A stretch of 64,000 nt of DNA. Origin: Tichowtungia aerotolerans (GTDB lineage: Bacteria; Verrucomicrobiota; Kiritimatiellia; Kiritimatiellales; Tichowtungiaceae). The stretch's first letter is position 1. Each line of letters begins with the position of its first letter. Location: positions 3,724,900 to 3,788,899 of the forward strand of contig NZ_CP047593.1 of the NCBI RefSeq assembly GCF_009905215.1. The letters are read 5' to 3'. The notes beneath the pieces were generated by a model. It was not told the origin of the DNA. It saw only the letters and a list, made by a program, of their open reading frames with translations, and did no database searches. Of this stretch, positions 1-7,715 are shown in pieces. The translations under genes and the position numbers were made by a program.

Positions 1-41
1 TGTATTCCATCACAGCACAAGGCAGGTAATATCAAAGCCCT

Positions 42-503
42 ATGAGCTGGTACATTACTCTACTTGTTTGCGGATTGTTTTTGATTGGAATCGAAATTTT
101 TGTGCCAGGAGGTGTGCTCGGCATTTTCGGCGCAGCAGCATTGATCGGAGCAACCATCATTGGATTTAATATTTTCCCAATATGGGGAGGATGGCTCAGC
201 CTCTTCGGCATACTCTGTCTCGCGGGACTGGCCCTGTTCATCTGGTTCCAGTATTTTCCGAAAAGTCCGGCCGGCAAAGCGCTGTCTCTCTCTCAGGAGA
301 TTGGAAAAAAAGATCATGACGAAGCGACCTGGGAACCCGGGATGACCGGAACAACACTCTGTGAACTGCGACCGGCCGGCAAAGCAGAGGTCAACGGAAA
401 GCGGCTGGATGTAATTGCTGACAACGGAACATGGATTGCGCATGATACCCGCATCGAAATTGTCCGCATATCCGGCAATCGAATTTATGTAAAGGAAGTC
501 TGA
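42..503 (+). CDS. NfeD-like membrane protein, short form
   Basis: A 153-residue protein with three hydrophobic segments (about residues 4-24, 27-45 and 49-69) followed by a soluble C-terminal part (about 95-153) that reads as the small OB-fold domain of the NfeD family. It lacks the N-terminal ClpP-like protease half found in long NfeD proteins, such as the one at 25901-27331. Short NfeD proteins usually accompany flotillin-type scaffolds, and the FloA gene lies two genes downstream in the same direction, so a role in membrane microdomain organisation is the natural inference. The ATG at 42 has no clear Shine-Dalgarno sequence and the gene may be preceded by others outside the window. Confidence 0.8.
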   Translation: MSWYITLLVCGLFLIGIEIFVPGGVLGIFGAAALIGATIIGFNIFPIWGGWLSLFGILCLAGLALFIWFQYFPKSPAGKALSLSQEIGKKDHDEATWEPGMTGTTLCELRPAGKAEVNGKRLDVIADNGTWIAHDTRIEIVRISGNRIYVKEV

Positions 504-506
504 GAT

Positions 507-1718
507 TTGAAAGTTGCAACCCAAATATTGAAAGCCCAAACAGGGTTCTGTCGAAAAAAAAGCCGCCCAGGGAAAAAGGCAGGAATCGCCGCCTTCCTTT
601 TTGCTGTCGGCCTCTGTGCGCACGCCATTGAATTTGTCCAAACCAACCAGTTCATTATTCCCGGCGATCAGTTCGTGTCTGAAGAGACATGGCTGTCTGC
701 CCAATCCATTGCAATTTCAGGAACGGTCTCCAATGATCTGTTCGCAACCACACAGAATGCAGAACTGAGCGGAAACTTCCACGAAGACGTCTGGTGCATC
801 GGCGACAGTATTCATGCTCAAGGCACCTTTCAAAACAGTGCACGCCTGATTTCCCGAACCGTACAGATACAAGGAACCGTGTATGGACCGGTAATGGCCG
901 TCGGCAACACGGTAAAAATTGACCGGGAAGCCGTTCTGAACAACGGTCTTCTGTGCATGGGCGAAAATACCATCATTGAAGGGACGATCACAGGCAACGT
1001 AAGAGCCTTTGCGCAACGCGTTACACTGGGCGGGAGCATCACTGGAGATCTTGTTCTCACTGCACAGGAAATCGTCGCACTTCCGGGAACCGTCATCAAT
1101 GGAGACCTGTCATACGCAGCGCCAAACGATCTGGTGCTGCCGTCTTCGGTGATCCTGAATGGATCGCTTCGCAAGCAGCTGGCGGCTCCGGCTGCACGCA
1201 AGCTCTTCAAAGCCAATATCACGGGACATTTTCTGTTCGGACTGGCAGCGCTGGTTACCGGTCTTGTTTTTTCTGGAATCTTCCCTCGCTATACCGGTGC
1301 AGCAATCCACACATTAAGAACCTCAACCGGTTTATGTGCAGTAATCGGATTTGCAGCGCTCGTTCTGATGCCAATGGCGGCCTTCCTAATGCTGTTTACG
1401 GTGATCGGGTTCCCGCTGAGCATTCTGATCCTGCTGTTTTATTCAATTCTGCTGTATCTCAGCAAAATTATCGTCGCACTGTGGATTGGATCGCTCATTC
1501 TGGGTCGAAAAGGTTTTAACAAACGCCGTGTCGGCGGACCAATGGCTCTAGGCATGCTGGTCCTCTACACCCTCACTCTTTTTTCTCCGGGCTCATTCCC
1601 GATCAATCTCATAATCATTCTCTTCGGCCTCGGGGCATTGATCACTGCTCTTTTCAAAAAACCGATCCCGATCATTCTTTCACCGGAACCGGCCAACGAA
1701 ATCAAACAAGGAGACTAA
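507..1718 (+). CDS. Exported bactofilin-like beta-helix protein with C-terminal membrane domain
   Basis: About 403 residues. A hydrophobic stretch near residues 26-41, ending in CAHA, looks like a signal peptide or anchor. Residues about 60-215 are a series of short hydrophobic beta repeats (patterns such as SISGTVSND, GTVYGPVMAV, GTITGNVRA) of the polymer-forming bactofilin type. The C-terminal 170 residues hold four or five membrane helices. The start is TTG at 507, preceded by AAGGAAG at 492-498 with eight bases of spacing. It lies three bases after the NfeD-like gene and three bases before floA, so the three are almost certainly one operon. True bactofilins are cytosolic, so the apparent export and membrane domain mark this as a variant. 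Function is not established. Confidence 0.7.
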   Translation: MKVATQILKAQTGFCRKKSRPGKKAGIAAFLFAVGLCAHAIEFVQTNQFIIPGDQFVSEETWLSAQSIAISGTVSNDLFATTQNAELSGNFHEDVWCIGDSIHAQGTFQNSARLISRTVQIQGTVYGPVMAVGNTVKIDREAVLNNGLLCMGENTIIEGTITGNVRAFAQRVTLGGSITGDLVLTAQEIVALPGTVINGDLSYAAPNDLVLPSSVILNGSLRKQLAAPAARKLFKANITGHFLFGLAALVTGLVFSGIFPRYTGAAIHTLRTSTGLCAVIGFAALVLMPMAAFLMLFTVIGFPLSILILLFYSILLYLSKIIVALWIGSLILGRKGFNKRRVGGPMALGMLVLYTLTLFSPGSFPINLIIILFGLGALITALFKKPIPIILSPEPANEIKQGD

Positions 1719-1721
1719 ATC

Positions 1722-2738
1722 ATGAATATTCTTACCATCCTAAGCATTATTGTTCTGCTGGTCGCCGCATTCGTCTTCATTATCATCCTGTCAGTGGCCG
1801 CTGCCTGGGTGCAGGCGTGGGGCTCCGGCGCCAAAGTCAAAATCTCAAGACTGCTGGGAATGAAAATCCTGCGCAAAGTGCCGGTCATGCTGGTCACTCG
1901 TGCACGCATTCAGGCCGCCAAAGCAGGAATTGACATCAATACCGACCTCCTGGAAGCACATTACCTTGCTCGAGGAAACGTGATGAATGTGGTCCAGGCT
2001 CTGATTGCTGCCGATAAGGCCAACATTGAACTCAGCTTCCAGCAGGCCGCCGCCATCGATCTCGCCGGCCGCGACATCCTCGATGCCGTCACGACCAGCG
2101 TCAACCCCAAGGTGATCGACTGCCCGAATCCTGAAAAAGGCAACGCATTCCTCGACGCTGTGGCGAAAGACGGAATCCGTCTGCTCATCAAAGCCCGCGT
2201 GACCGTTCGCACCAACCTTGAACAGCTGGTCGGAGGAGCCACCGAAGAAACCATTATTGCCCGCGTCGGACAGGGAATCGTCAGCGCCGTTGGATCGATG
2301 GAGTCCTACAAAAACGTGCTGGAAAACCCGGACCACATCTCTCGCAAAGTACTCGACAGCGGTCTCGACGCACAGACCGCCTTTGAGATTGTTTCCATTG
2401 ATATCGCCGATGTCTCTGTGGCCGGAACTGCCAATACCGCCAATGTCGGCGCCCAGCTTGAGACCGAACGCGCCGAAGCCGACAAAAAGATGCGTCAGGC
2501 CGAAGCCGAAGGGCGCCGCGCCATGGCCATTGCAGCCGAACAGGAAATGCGCGCCCGCGTACAGGAAATGCAGTCTAAAGTAATCGAAGCGCAGGCCCAG
2601 GTTCCGCTGGCCATCGCTCAGGCATTTAAAGACGGCAACCTCGGCGTGATGGACTTCTATAAAATGCAGAATGTCATGGCCGACACCTCTATGCGCGAAT
2701 CGCTCGCCGGAGGCGATGAAGAAATCAAAGGCGAATAA
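1722..2738 (+). CDS. floA: Flotillin-like protein FloA
   Basis: A 338-residue protein with one N-terminal membrane helix (about 7-30), an SPFH/band-7-like domain (about 40-240) and an alanine/glutamate-rich coiled coil (about 250-305) containing the [18 protein letters not shown] run. Length and domain order match the bacterial YqfA/FloA family, which forms membrane-attached oligomers that organise detergent-resistant microdomains. AAGGAG about eight bases before the ATG supports the start. It is the third gene of the NfeD-like, bactofilin-like, floA set and is followed by a short protein typical of this locus. Identification is by family resemblance, and I see no unusual residues. Confidence 0.93.
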   Translation: MNILTILSIIVLLVAAFVFIIILSVAAAWVQAWGSGAKVKISRLLGMKILRKVPVMLVTRARIQAAKAGIDINTDLLEAHYLARGNVMNVVQALIAADKANIELSFQQAAAIDLAGRDILDAVTTSVNPKVIDCPNPEKGNAFLDAVAKDGIRLLIKARVTVRTNLEQLVGGATEETIIARVGQGIVSAVGSMESYKNVLENPDHISRKVLDSGLDAQTAFEIVSIDIADVSVAGTANTANVGAQLETERAEADKKMRQAEAEGRRAMAIAAEQEMRARVQEMQSKVIEAQAQVPLAIAQAFKDGNLGVMDFYKMQNVMADTSMRESLAGGDEEIKGE

Positions 2739-2751
2739 AACAGGTGCCTGA

Positions 2752-3339
2752 ATGAAATTCATTGCAGACATCAACCTGGATGCCCTGATCCCGCTCATCA
2801 TCGGGGCATTCTGGATTATCGCTCAGATTGCGGGAGCGGCAGCCAAAAAGAAAGGTGCCCCGCCCCGCCCCCGTGCAGCTGATCATGAAAACAATGAAGA
2901 TCCATTCGCCGAACTGATGCGCAGACTGGGCGGCGTGCAGGAATTCAAAATTCCGACACCGCCCGAGCCGATTGATCTGCCGGATGAGCATCCATGGAAA
3001 CCGGGCGATATTGAAGCGCTGCCGGACATGACCCGCAAGACTCCGGCGACAGCAAAAACAATCCAAAAAACTCCGCCCGTTACCGACGTCAAACCGATTG
3101 AAGTACCCGCCATGGATCTTCGCCCATCCATGCGATCCTTCAGAACCGCCATGCCGGCGATGAAACTGCCGGCGATGAGCCTGAGTGTCCAACGTTCGGA
3201 AAGAAGCATCGGAACAGTTCCAACCATTGGAAAAATCATCAATCCAGATGATCGCCGCACCTTACGCCGGGCCATGCTCGGTCACATCATTCTCGGCAAA
3301 CCGAGAGGACTGAACAGCTGGAGCGGCGGGAATCCATGA
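2752..3339 (+). CDS. Hypothetical FloA-associated protein
   Basis: A 195-residue protein with one N-terminal hydrophobic segment (about residues 10-30), then a lysine/proline-rich disordered middle and a short conserved-looking C-terminus (RRAMLGHIILGKPRGL). Similar small proteins with an alanine-rich LRxAxxxxxILGxPxxL tail often follow floA in planctomycetes and relatives, which is knowledge of locus pattern rather than of function. It starts 13 bases after floA. Codons near 3218-3232 lie inside one copy of the dispersed palindrome (encoding PTIGK). No enzymatic motif is visible. Confidence 0.65.
   Translation: MKFIADINLDALIPLIIGAFWIIAQIAGAAAKKKGAPPRPRAADHENNEDPFAELMRRLGGVQEFKIPTPPEPIDLPDEHPWKPGDIEALPDMTRKTPATAKTIQKTPPVTDVKPIEVPAMDLRPSMRSFRTAMPAMKLPAMSLSVQRSERSIGTVPTIGKIINPDDRRTLRRAMLGHIILGKPRGLNSWSGGNP
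3218..3232. repeat. Dispersed palindrome TTCCAA-N3-TTGGAA (copy 1)
   Basis: Exact copy with central triplet CCA, inside the coding sequence of the FloA-associated protein. Confidence 0.85.
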
Positions 3340-3386
3340 ATTTCCACAGACAGTGACGCAAACAATCCAGCCTGCGCCACACCGGG

Positions 3387-4862
3387 TCAATGCCCTGACG
3401 AGTGAACCTCCACGGCTCCAGGCAGCCTTCGCTCGTCATTTTCCGGCATCAAAGGCGACAGAAGCGTCAGCATTCCCCATGCGATCAAACAGGCAATCAG
3501 CGAAGACAGAGCGCCGATCTTCAGCCATTTAATGAAGCTCATGTGTATCTTGAAGTTTTTCTCCAGCATCCCAAGCGCCACGATATTGGCTGTACTTCCA
3601 ATCAGCGTGATGTTTCCACCGAAGCAGGCCCCGAATAAAAGCGCCCACCAGAGCGGCATTACCTTCACGCTTTCACCAAGCGCCTCAATTACTGGAGTAA
3701 AAGCCGCCACGAAAATGACGTTATCGACAAAAGCGGAACCCACCGCAGTCGTAGCCATGATAACCGGAATCAGAATGTTCAGTTCGGTTCCAAACGCCGT
3801 CGTAAAACTATCCGCCATGATTTTGGTTACGCCGGTATAAGCCAGCGTTCCGGCAATGGCAAACAGCAGCATAAAAAACAGCAGCGTCCACCAATCGACT
3901 TCGGCCTCAACGTAGTGACGCGCCCGATCACGTTTGAAAATCATAATAATTCCAGCACAGGCCAGCGGCGCAACCAAAAGAATACTGTTGGGATCAAGAT
4001 GCAGGCTTTCTTCCAGGGTATGATGCAGCGCAATAAAAATGAGCGTCAACAGCAACACCGCCAATCCTTTGCCGTACGGAACCTTTACCTTCGGCACGAG
4101 GCTCAGCTCACGATCCATCCGTTCTTTGAGCCGAACATCAAACTCATCGAGCTCCCGACGATACCACCACATCGTGACGGCCACACAGGAGCTCAGTCCA
4201 AGCAGCATAACCGGGAAAGCCCATGTGATAAAATCGGCAAAGGTCAGATGTGCTTTGGTACCGATATAAATACCGACCGGATTCCCCATCATCGTTCCAG
4301 CACTGCCGATATTGGTGCACAGCACACAAATAACAATATACGGTGACGGATTCAGCTTTAGCCGGTTGCAAACCTGAAAAACCAGCGTGGAAATGAAAAT
4401 AATGGAAGTCACCTCATCTACCGCACAGGCCAGCAGTGCAGACGCAACAGCTGTAACAGCAATAAACTTACGCCCGGTGATATTTGGAATCGAAATAATG
4501 CTCTGGACAATCCACGTAAAAAAACCGAGATCGCGCAATGCACCGACAATAATCATCATGCCGACCAAAAACAGAATCACTGGCAGAGAGGCCTCTTTTA
4601 CGAAATGATCGATATCGAGCGACTTGGTAAAAATCAGCACCCCGATCCCGAGAAAAGCGATCGCCAGCCGAAAATTCCAGAAGAAAAGCGTTCCGAGAAT
4701 AATTGCCAGAAAAACCGATGTTGCCGCTGACTGCTGAGGACTCAAACCGAGCATCGTTCCGCCGACACTGACTCCAATACTGATCCCGAGCAGCAACGTC
4801 ATGCGCACAATCATCTCTTTCCGAGTCAGCGTTCCACCATGATCATCACTTCCATGCATCAT
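3387..4862 (-). CDS. Ion transporter superfamily permease (ArsB/NhaD/SLC13-like)
   Basis: A 491-residue polytopic membrane protein with roughly 11-13 hydrophobic segments. Two glycine/asparagine-rich re-entrant motifs, GSAGTMMGNPVGIYIG and GGNITLIGSTANIVA, correspond to the paired signature hairpins of the ion transporter superfamily (ArsB, NhaD, DASS/SLC13). The substrate cannot be read from sequence, with Na+/H+ exchange or anion import both possible. Two adjacent ATGs (4862 and 4859) follow a GAGGG stretch, and the second gives better spacing. It lies downstream of, and in the same direction as, the EIIA-CBS gene at 4952-5854, suggesting joint expression and regulation of this permease by that protein. 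Confidence 0.8.
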   Translation of the reverse strand: MMHGSDDHGGTLTRKEMIVRMTLLLGISIGVSVGGTMLGLSPQQSAATSVFLAIILGTLFFWNFRLAIAFLGIGVLIFTKSLDIDHFVKEASLPVILFLVGMMIIVGALRDLGFFTWIVQSIISIPNITGRKFIAVTAVASALLACAVDEVTSIIFISTLVFQVCNRLKLNPSPYIVICVLCTNIGSAGTMMGNPVGIYIGTKAHLTFADFITWAFPVMLLGLSSCVAVTMWWYRRELDEFDVRLKERMDRELSLVPKVKVPYGKGLAVLLLTLIFIALHHTLEESLHLDPNSILLVAPLACAGIIMIFKRDRARHYVEAEVDWWTLLFFMLLFAIAGTLAYTGVTKIMADSFTTAFGTELNILIPVIMATTAVGSAFVDNVIFVAAFTPVIEALGESVKVMPLWWALLFGACFGGNITLIGSTANIVALGMLEKNFKIHMSFIKWLKIGALSSLIACLIAWGMLTLLSPLMPENDERRLPGAVEVHSSGH

Positions 4863-4951
4863 CTACCCTCATTATCTTTATTGCTCCCTGCTCTTAATCA
4901 TCATCCTGCCTGATTAAGGTTATGGTTAAGAGCGAGATTAGAATTCCATCC

Positions 4952-5854
4952 TTATGCCCAAAACAGCTTGGTGGCAAACCCGACCAGATCAACCACGCCG
5001 ACAAGCCGTCGACCTTCAAGAACCTGAATCTGCCGAACCCCCTGTCTCAAAAAGATCTTGGCAAGCTGAACCGCCGGGGTTTCTGCCGTAACCGTCACCT
5101 GATCTTCCCTCATAAAATCAGCCAGCTTGGTTTCATGATCCTTTTTCATCATGTCCGCAAACGGTTCAAAGCGCAGAATCGGCGTCAAATCTTCCATCCA
5201 TAGAAGATGTTCCGGGAGGCTCTGTTTAAGAAGATCCTCCATGCTGATAATCCCGCGAAGGTCTCCCTCTTCGTCGACAACCGGAAGGTCCGGCAGCTGC
5301 AACGAACAGAGTTCATGAACCGCTCGATTCAGCGTATCGCTTTCCAGCAGGGTCACCGGATGTTTGTTCATCACATCAGCAGCTGTCAGGTAATCATGCC
5401 CATCTGCTCCGGCCTTAAACAGGTTGCACAGATCATCCACGGAGGCCTCTGCTATGAACTTCGGGACATCCACATCCTTCAGCACCGAAGACAGCATCGA
5501 AAGAATACGCAAATAGGCACTGGGATCATTTTTGGGAGTCAGCACCAGCAGAATCAGGTTCACGGGATCCTTATCGACGTCAAACACAATCCCGTGGCGG
5601 GCCGTGGCAATGGCCACCAAGGGATGGTCCATCTCAGCCAACCGGGCATGCGGCAATGCCACCCCGGGCGCAATAACAGTCGGCAAAACCGCTTCACGCT
5701 CCTTAAGCGCCTGAAGTGCATCCGGCTGGTTAAACCCATCTTCTGCACGGAACAACTGATCAACCAGCAGCGAGAGGGCCTCGTCTCTGGACTCGGTCTG
5801 GATTTCAAAAAGAACATTTTCCCGGCTCAGACAGTCACTTAACTGGATATCCAT
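4952..5854 (-). CDS. PTS EIIA domain fused to two CBS domains
   Basis: A 300-residue protein. Residues 1 to about 148 form a fructose/nitrogen-type PTS EIIA domain with the phospho-acceptor histidine at residue 69 in the ALPHAR motif. Two CBS domains follow (about 155-212 and 245-298), which in other proteins bind adenine nucleotides. A perfect AGGAGG lies five bases before the ATG. No EIIB, EIIC, HPr or EI gene is in the window, so this looks regulatory rather than part of a sugar permease. The permease gene follows 89 bases downstream on the same strand. I infer that the EIIA-CBS protein gates or monitors that permease according to energy state, and this is untested. Confidence 0.85.
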   Translation of the reverse strand: MDIQLSDCLSRENVLFEIQTESRDEALSLLVDQLFRAEDGFNQPDALQALKEREAVLPTVIAPGVALPHARLAEMDHPLVAIATARHGIVFDVDKDPVNLILLVLTPKNDPSAYLRILSMLSSVLKDVDVPKFIAEASVDDLCNLFKAGADGHDYLTAADVMNKHPVTLLESDTLNRAVHELCSLQLPDLPVVDEEGDLRGIISMEDLLKQSLPEHLLWMEDLTPILRFEPFADMMKKDHETKLADFMREDQVTVTAETPAVQLAKIFLRQGVRQIQVLEGRRLVGVVDLVGFATKLFWA

Positions 5855-5890
5855 TCAAACCTCCTGCGTTTCGCACGAGATTAAAGGTTT

Positions 5891-5905
5891 TTCCAAGGTT
5901 TGGAA
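5891..5905. repeat. Dispersed palindrome (copy 2)
   Basis: Exact TTCCAA-N3-TTGGAA copy (centre GGT) in the 51-bp divergent gap between the EIIA-CBS gene and the nitronate monooxygenase gene. It abuts the ATG at 5906. Confidence 0.85.
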
Positions 5906-7417
5906 ATGTATTTACGCTTTCTTCTGAAGGATTGTCATCGCTATTCCCAAACCAGGAGTCATACTGCCTGTCTTATTAAAACAAACCCACCAACCATTAT
6001 TCAGGGCGGAATGGGGGCCGGCATCTCAAACTGGCGTCTTGCACAGGCCGTTTCACAGACCGGTCAACTGGGCGTTGTCTCAGGAACAGCTCTCGGCGCA
6101 ATCATTTCTCGACGCCTTCAGGATGGCGACCCGGATGGACTCATTCGAGGAGCGCTTGAACACTTTCCGTTTCCCCGCATGGCACAACGAGTGATGGATA
6201 TCTTTTTCATCCCCGGCGGGAAACCGACAGCCACTCCATATCGTCCCTGCCTCATGCATGACCTGAGCGGCCGACGCGAACCGGATGAGCTCAGCATCGT
6301 CGGAAACTTTGTCGAAGTATTCCTCGCCAGACAGGGACACAACAACCCCGTCGGCATCAATTATCTCGAAAAGCTTCAACTGCCTCATATGGCATCAATC
6401 TACGGCGCACTGCTGGCCGGAGTCGCCGTCATTATTATGGGGGCTGGAATTCCCCTGGCCATTCCGAATGTCCTGTCCGCACTGACGCACCACGCAGAAG
6501 CAACCTATCCGGTTCACATTGAAGGTGCAGATGGAAAAACCGAAACCTTCAATATGGTTTTTGATCCTGCACAGTTCGCCGAAGACACTCCTCTACCACC
6601 CCTGCTTTCACGACCGGATTTTCTGCCGATAGTTTCATCCGAAACCCTGGCATCGCTTCTCCTGCGCAGAATCCCGGACGGCATTGACGGATTTATCGTC
6701 GAAAGCAATCTGGCCGGCGGACACAACGCTCCGCCGCGCGGAGCGGCAACGATCAGCAGCAAAGGCGAACCTGTTTACGGACCGCGCGACGATGCCAAAC
6801 TCTCAGCATTCCGAGACCTCGGGCTTCCCTTCTGGCTGGCCGGCTCCGTCGGCTCTCCCGACGGACTGAAAACGGCACTGCGCGAAGGAGCCTGCGGCAT
6901 TCAGGCGGGAACCGTTTTTGCACTCTGTACAGAATCCGGACTGCGCCCCGATATCCGACACCAGCTCATCCGCCTTGCACTCTCAGGGAAATCGCCAATC
7001 TTCACGGATCCTCTCGCATCACCGACCGGATTTCCGTTCAAAGTCGCAGAACTCGACGGAAGCCTGTCAGACGCCCGCAGTTATGATCTTCGCCAGCGCA
7101 TCTGCGACCTCGGCTTTCTGCGCCAGCCCTACCGTCGTGCCGATGGAAGTATCGGCTACCGCTGCCCGGCCGAACCATTCGCTTCCTATAAAGCCAAAGG
7201 AGGGAAAGAAGCAGACACCGTCGGACGAAAATGTCTCTGCAATGCACTCATCGCCAATGTCGGCATGCCGCAGCAGTTGCCCGACGGAACCGATGAGCTG
7301 TGCCTGATTACCATGGGGACGGACCTCGCCGGCATTGACCGGTTCTGCACAGACGACAATATCGACTTCTCAGCAGGCGATGTCGTTCGCACACTGCTTA
7401 AAACCGAAGATGCTTAG
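5906..7417 (+). CDS. Nitronate monooxygenase / 2-nitropropane dioxygenase family
   Basis: About 503 residues, an FMN-dependent TIM-barrel enzyme family that oxidises nitronates. The N-terminal PTIIQGGMGAGISNW motif and the internal ESNLAGGHNAPPRG and GSVGSPDGLKTAL segments (flavin phosphate and active-site regions) fit the family. The protein belongs to a longer subgroup with a conserved C-terminal extension containing GRKCLCNALIANVG. The start is uncertain: the ATG at 5906 abuts a palindrome copy and lacks a ribosome site, and the first 30 residues are not typical of the family. A later non-ATG start shortly before PTIIQGG, after AGGAG near 5956, is possible. No functional link with neighbours is evident. 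Confidence 0.85.
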   Translation: MYLRFLLKDCHRYSQTRSHTACLIKTNPPTIIQGGMGAGISNWRLAQAVSQTGQLGVVSGTALGAIISRRLQDGDPDGLIRGALEHFPFPRMAQRVMDIFFIPGGKPTATPYRPCLMHDLSGRREPDELSIVGNFVEVFLARQGHNNPVGINYLEKLQLPHMASIYGALLAGVAVIIMGAGIPLAIPNVLSALTHHAEATYPVHIEGADGKTETFNMVFDPAQFAEDTPLPPLLSRPDFLPIVSSETLASLLLRRIPDGIDGFIVESNLAGGHNAPPRGAATISSKGEPVYGPRDDAKLSAFRDLGLPFWLAGSVGSPDGLKTALREGACGIQAGTVFALCTESGLRPDIRHQLIRLALSGKSPIFTDPLASPTGFPFKVAELDGSLSDARSYDLRQRICDLGFLRQPYRRADGSIGYRCPAEPFASYKAKGGKEADTVGRKCLCNALIANVGMPQQLPDGTDELCLITMGTDLAGIDRFCTDDNIDFSAGDVVRTLLKTEDA

Positions 7418-7423
7418 GCCTAA

Positions 7424-7530
7424 AGACTTGCGGCTGGTTTCGTTCGCAGGTACCTTCTTCGGATGCAAAATCCAACCGCACAACCGCTTTCAGACGTATG
7501 CGCGGAAGCCGCGCGCACCGCAGGGCTCCA
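7424..7530 (+). pseudogene. Truncated copy of the 5' end of the inositol-monophosphatase gene
   Basis: Bases about 7424-7530 closely match 10912-11019, the upstream region and first 22 codons of the gene at 10952. Both contain GGTACCTTCTTCGGATGCAA with the ATG at equivalent positions (7463 and 10952), and both read MQNPT...DVC.EAARTAGL. After codon 22 the copy diverges and stops. Bases 7549-7572 also match 10897-10920 (21 of 24). The GH106 gene lies between these copies, so this is a relic of the duplication or insertion that placed it there. The rest of the gap to 7715 shows no further gene. Confidence 0.8.
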
Positions 7531-7715
7531 GACAGTCTGGAAATGCTGAAACCGTTTTTTCAGCAGATTTACAAAAACATACAGCTTATTATTTTTTCCT
7601 CCACGTTCCACGAAATCGGGAATTTGATCTGTTCTGTACGATTCAAATACGATAGCTTTTTACAAAGATTTCCTGCATCTGTATTGATTGAATATAAACT
7701 GGAGTAATAATATCA

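Noticed and set aside
4893-4918. Small inverted repeat CTTAATCA...TGATTAAG between the EIIA-CBS gene and the permease
   Set aside because: AT-rich 8-bp stem with a 10-base loop and no T-tract; too weak to call a terminator, though it might modulate the downstream gene.
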